DNA of 64,000 bases. It comes from Pelagerythrobacter aerophilus. GTDB taxonomy: Bacteria; Pseudomonadota; Alphaproteobacteria; Sphingomonadales; Sphingomonadaceae. Under the pieces are notes generated by a model that searched no databases, had not been told where the DNA came from, and saw nothing but the letters and a program-made list of their open reading frames with translations. Below are positions 63,927 through 64,000 of the stretch, one piece after another. Location of the stretch: the NCBI RefSeq assembly GCF_003581645.1, contig NZ_QXFK01000019.1, positions 496,001 to 560,000 on the forward strand. The letters run 5' to 3'. A program made the position numbers and the translations under genes. Position 1 is the stretch's first letter. Each line of letters begins with the position of its first letter.

Positions 63927-64000
63927 GCCGGGATACCCGACCGGCGTGAATTTTTTATGCGAGACTTGGGAACCCTCCTCCGTCTCAATAATTGCAGGCC

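Overview
The window is 64 kb of high-GC DNA with very few gaps, coding on both strands. Gene content points to an alphaproteobacterium of the order Sphingomonadales, most likely the Erythrobacteraceae. Supporting signs are the DUF3576-leuS-lptE-holA operon, an exosortase-A-associated O-glycosylation ligase and glycosyltransferase, polyhydroxybutyrate (PHB) genes, DUF2171 and TIGR02587/TIGR02588 proteins, and several promoters of the alphaproteobacterial EcfG general-stress type. It reads as ordinary chromosome. I see no rRNA, tRNA, CRISPR array, prophage or classical transposase.

Layout. 0-13.5 kb: recQ, a trans-sulfuration enzyme, an NhaC antiporter, a nitronate monooxygenase, a tandem pair of small secreted paralogues, tldD, an orphan ABC ATPase, two exported hydrolases and nadB. 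13.6-20.4 kb: class I ribonucleotide reductase, with nrdA and nrdB separated by about 1.7 kb. That gap holds a DUF559 nuclease gene framed by inverted copies of a palindromic repeat, a lipoprotein gene whose 5' end is made of that repeat, and two small stress-type genes. A low-GC membrane-protein gene follows nrdB. 20.5-27 kb: many small genes (KTSC, a Q/G-rich peptide, a ClpP-like protein, DUF4440, zinc-ribbon, GlsB-type), phenylalanine hydroxylase and uppP. 27-35.8 kb: M13 peptidase, ABC exporter, intracellular PHB depolymerase, thiolase and MaoC dehydratase. 35.8-40.4 kb: exosortase-A-associated envelope polysaccharide genes and a long acidic membrane-anchored protein. 40.5-46.6 kb: gltBD. 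46.6-53.8 kb: ung, an RNase D-like exonuclease, lptCA, and the DUF3576-leuS-lptE-holA operon. 54-64 kb: phaB, a membrane-tethered HTH-DUF4019 protein, a TIGR02587/TIGR02588/ion-channel cluster, murA, galU, an acyl-CoA synthetase and an M23 peptidase.

How the genes fit together. PHB turnover is represented by acetoacetyl-CoA reductase, the intracellular Cys-type depolymerase, a secreted depolymerase-like esterase and a possible thiolase. Envelope building is represented by lptC, lptA, lptE, uppP, murA, galU and the exosortase-A-linked pair. dNTP supply (nrdA/nrdB) shows candidate NrdR boxes. Five or six short minus-strand genes share a GGAAC-N16/17-CGTT-like promoter placed 24-36 nt before the start codon, which suggests a local cluster of general-stress genes.

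The most unusual structure is the 495-bp unit at 17037-17531, inverted palindromic repeats around a small Vsr-like nuclease gene. It resembles a miniature mobile cassette. Other points of interest are structured leaders before nrdA, gltB and the gene at 54103, an AT-rich operator-like dyad on a promoter at 22741, and palindromic elements inside the coding sequence at 23431-23970. All assignments come from reading the sequence and from family knowledge; no database search was run.
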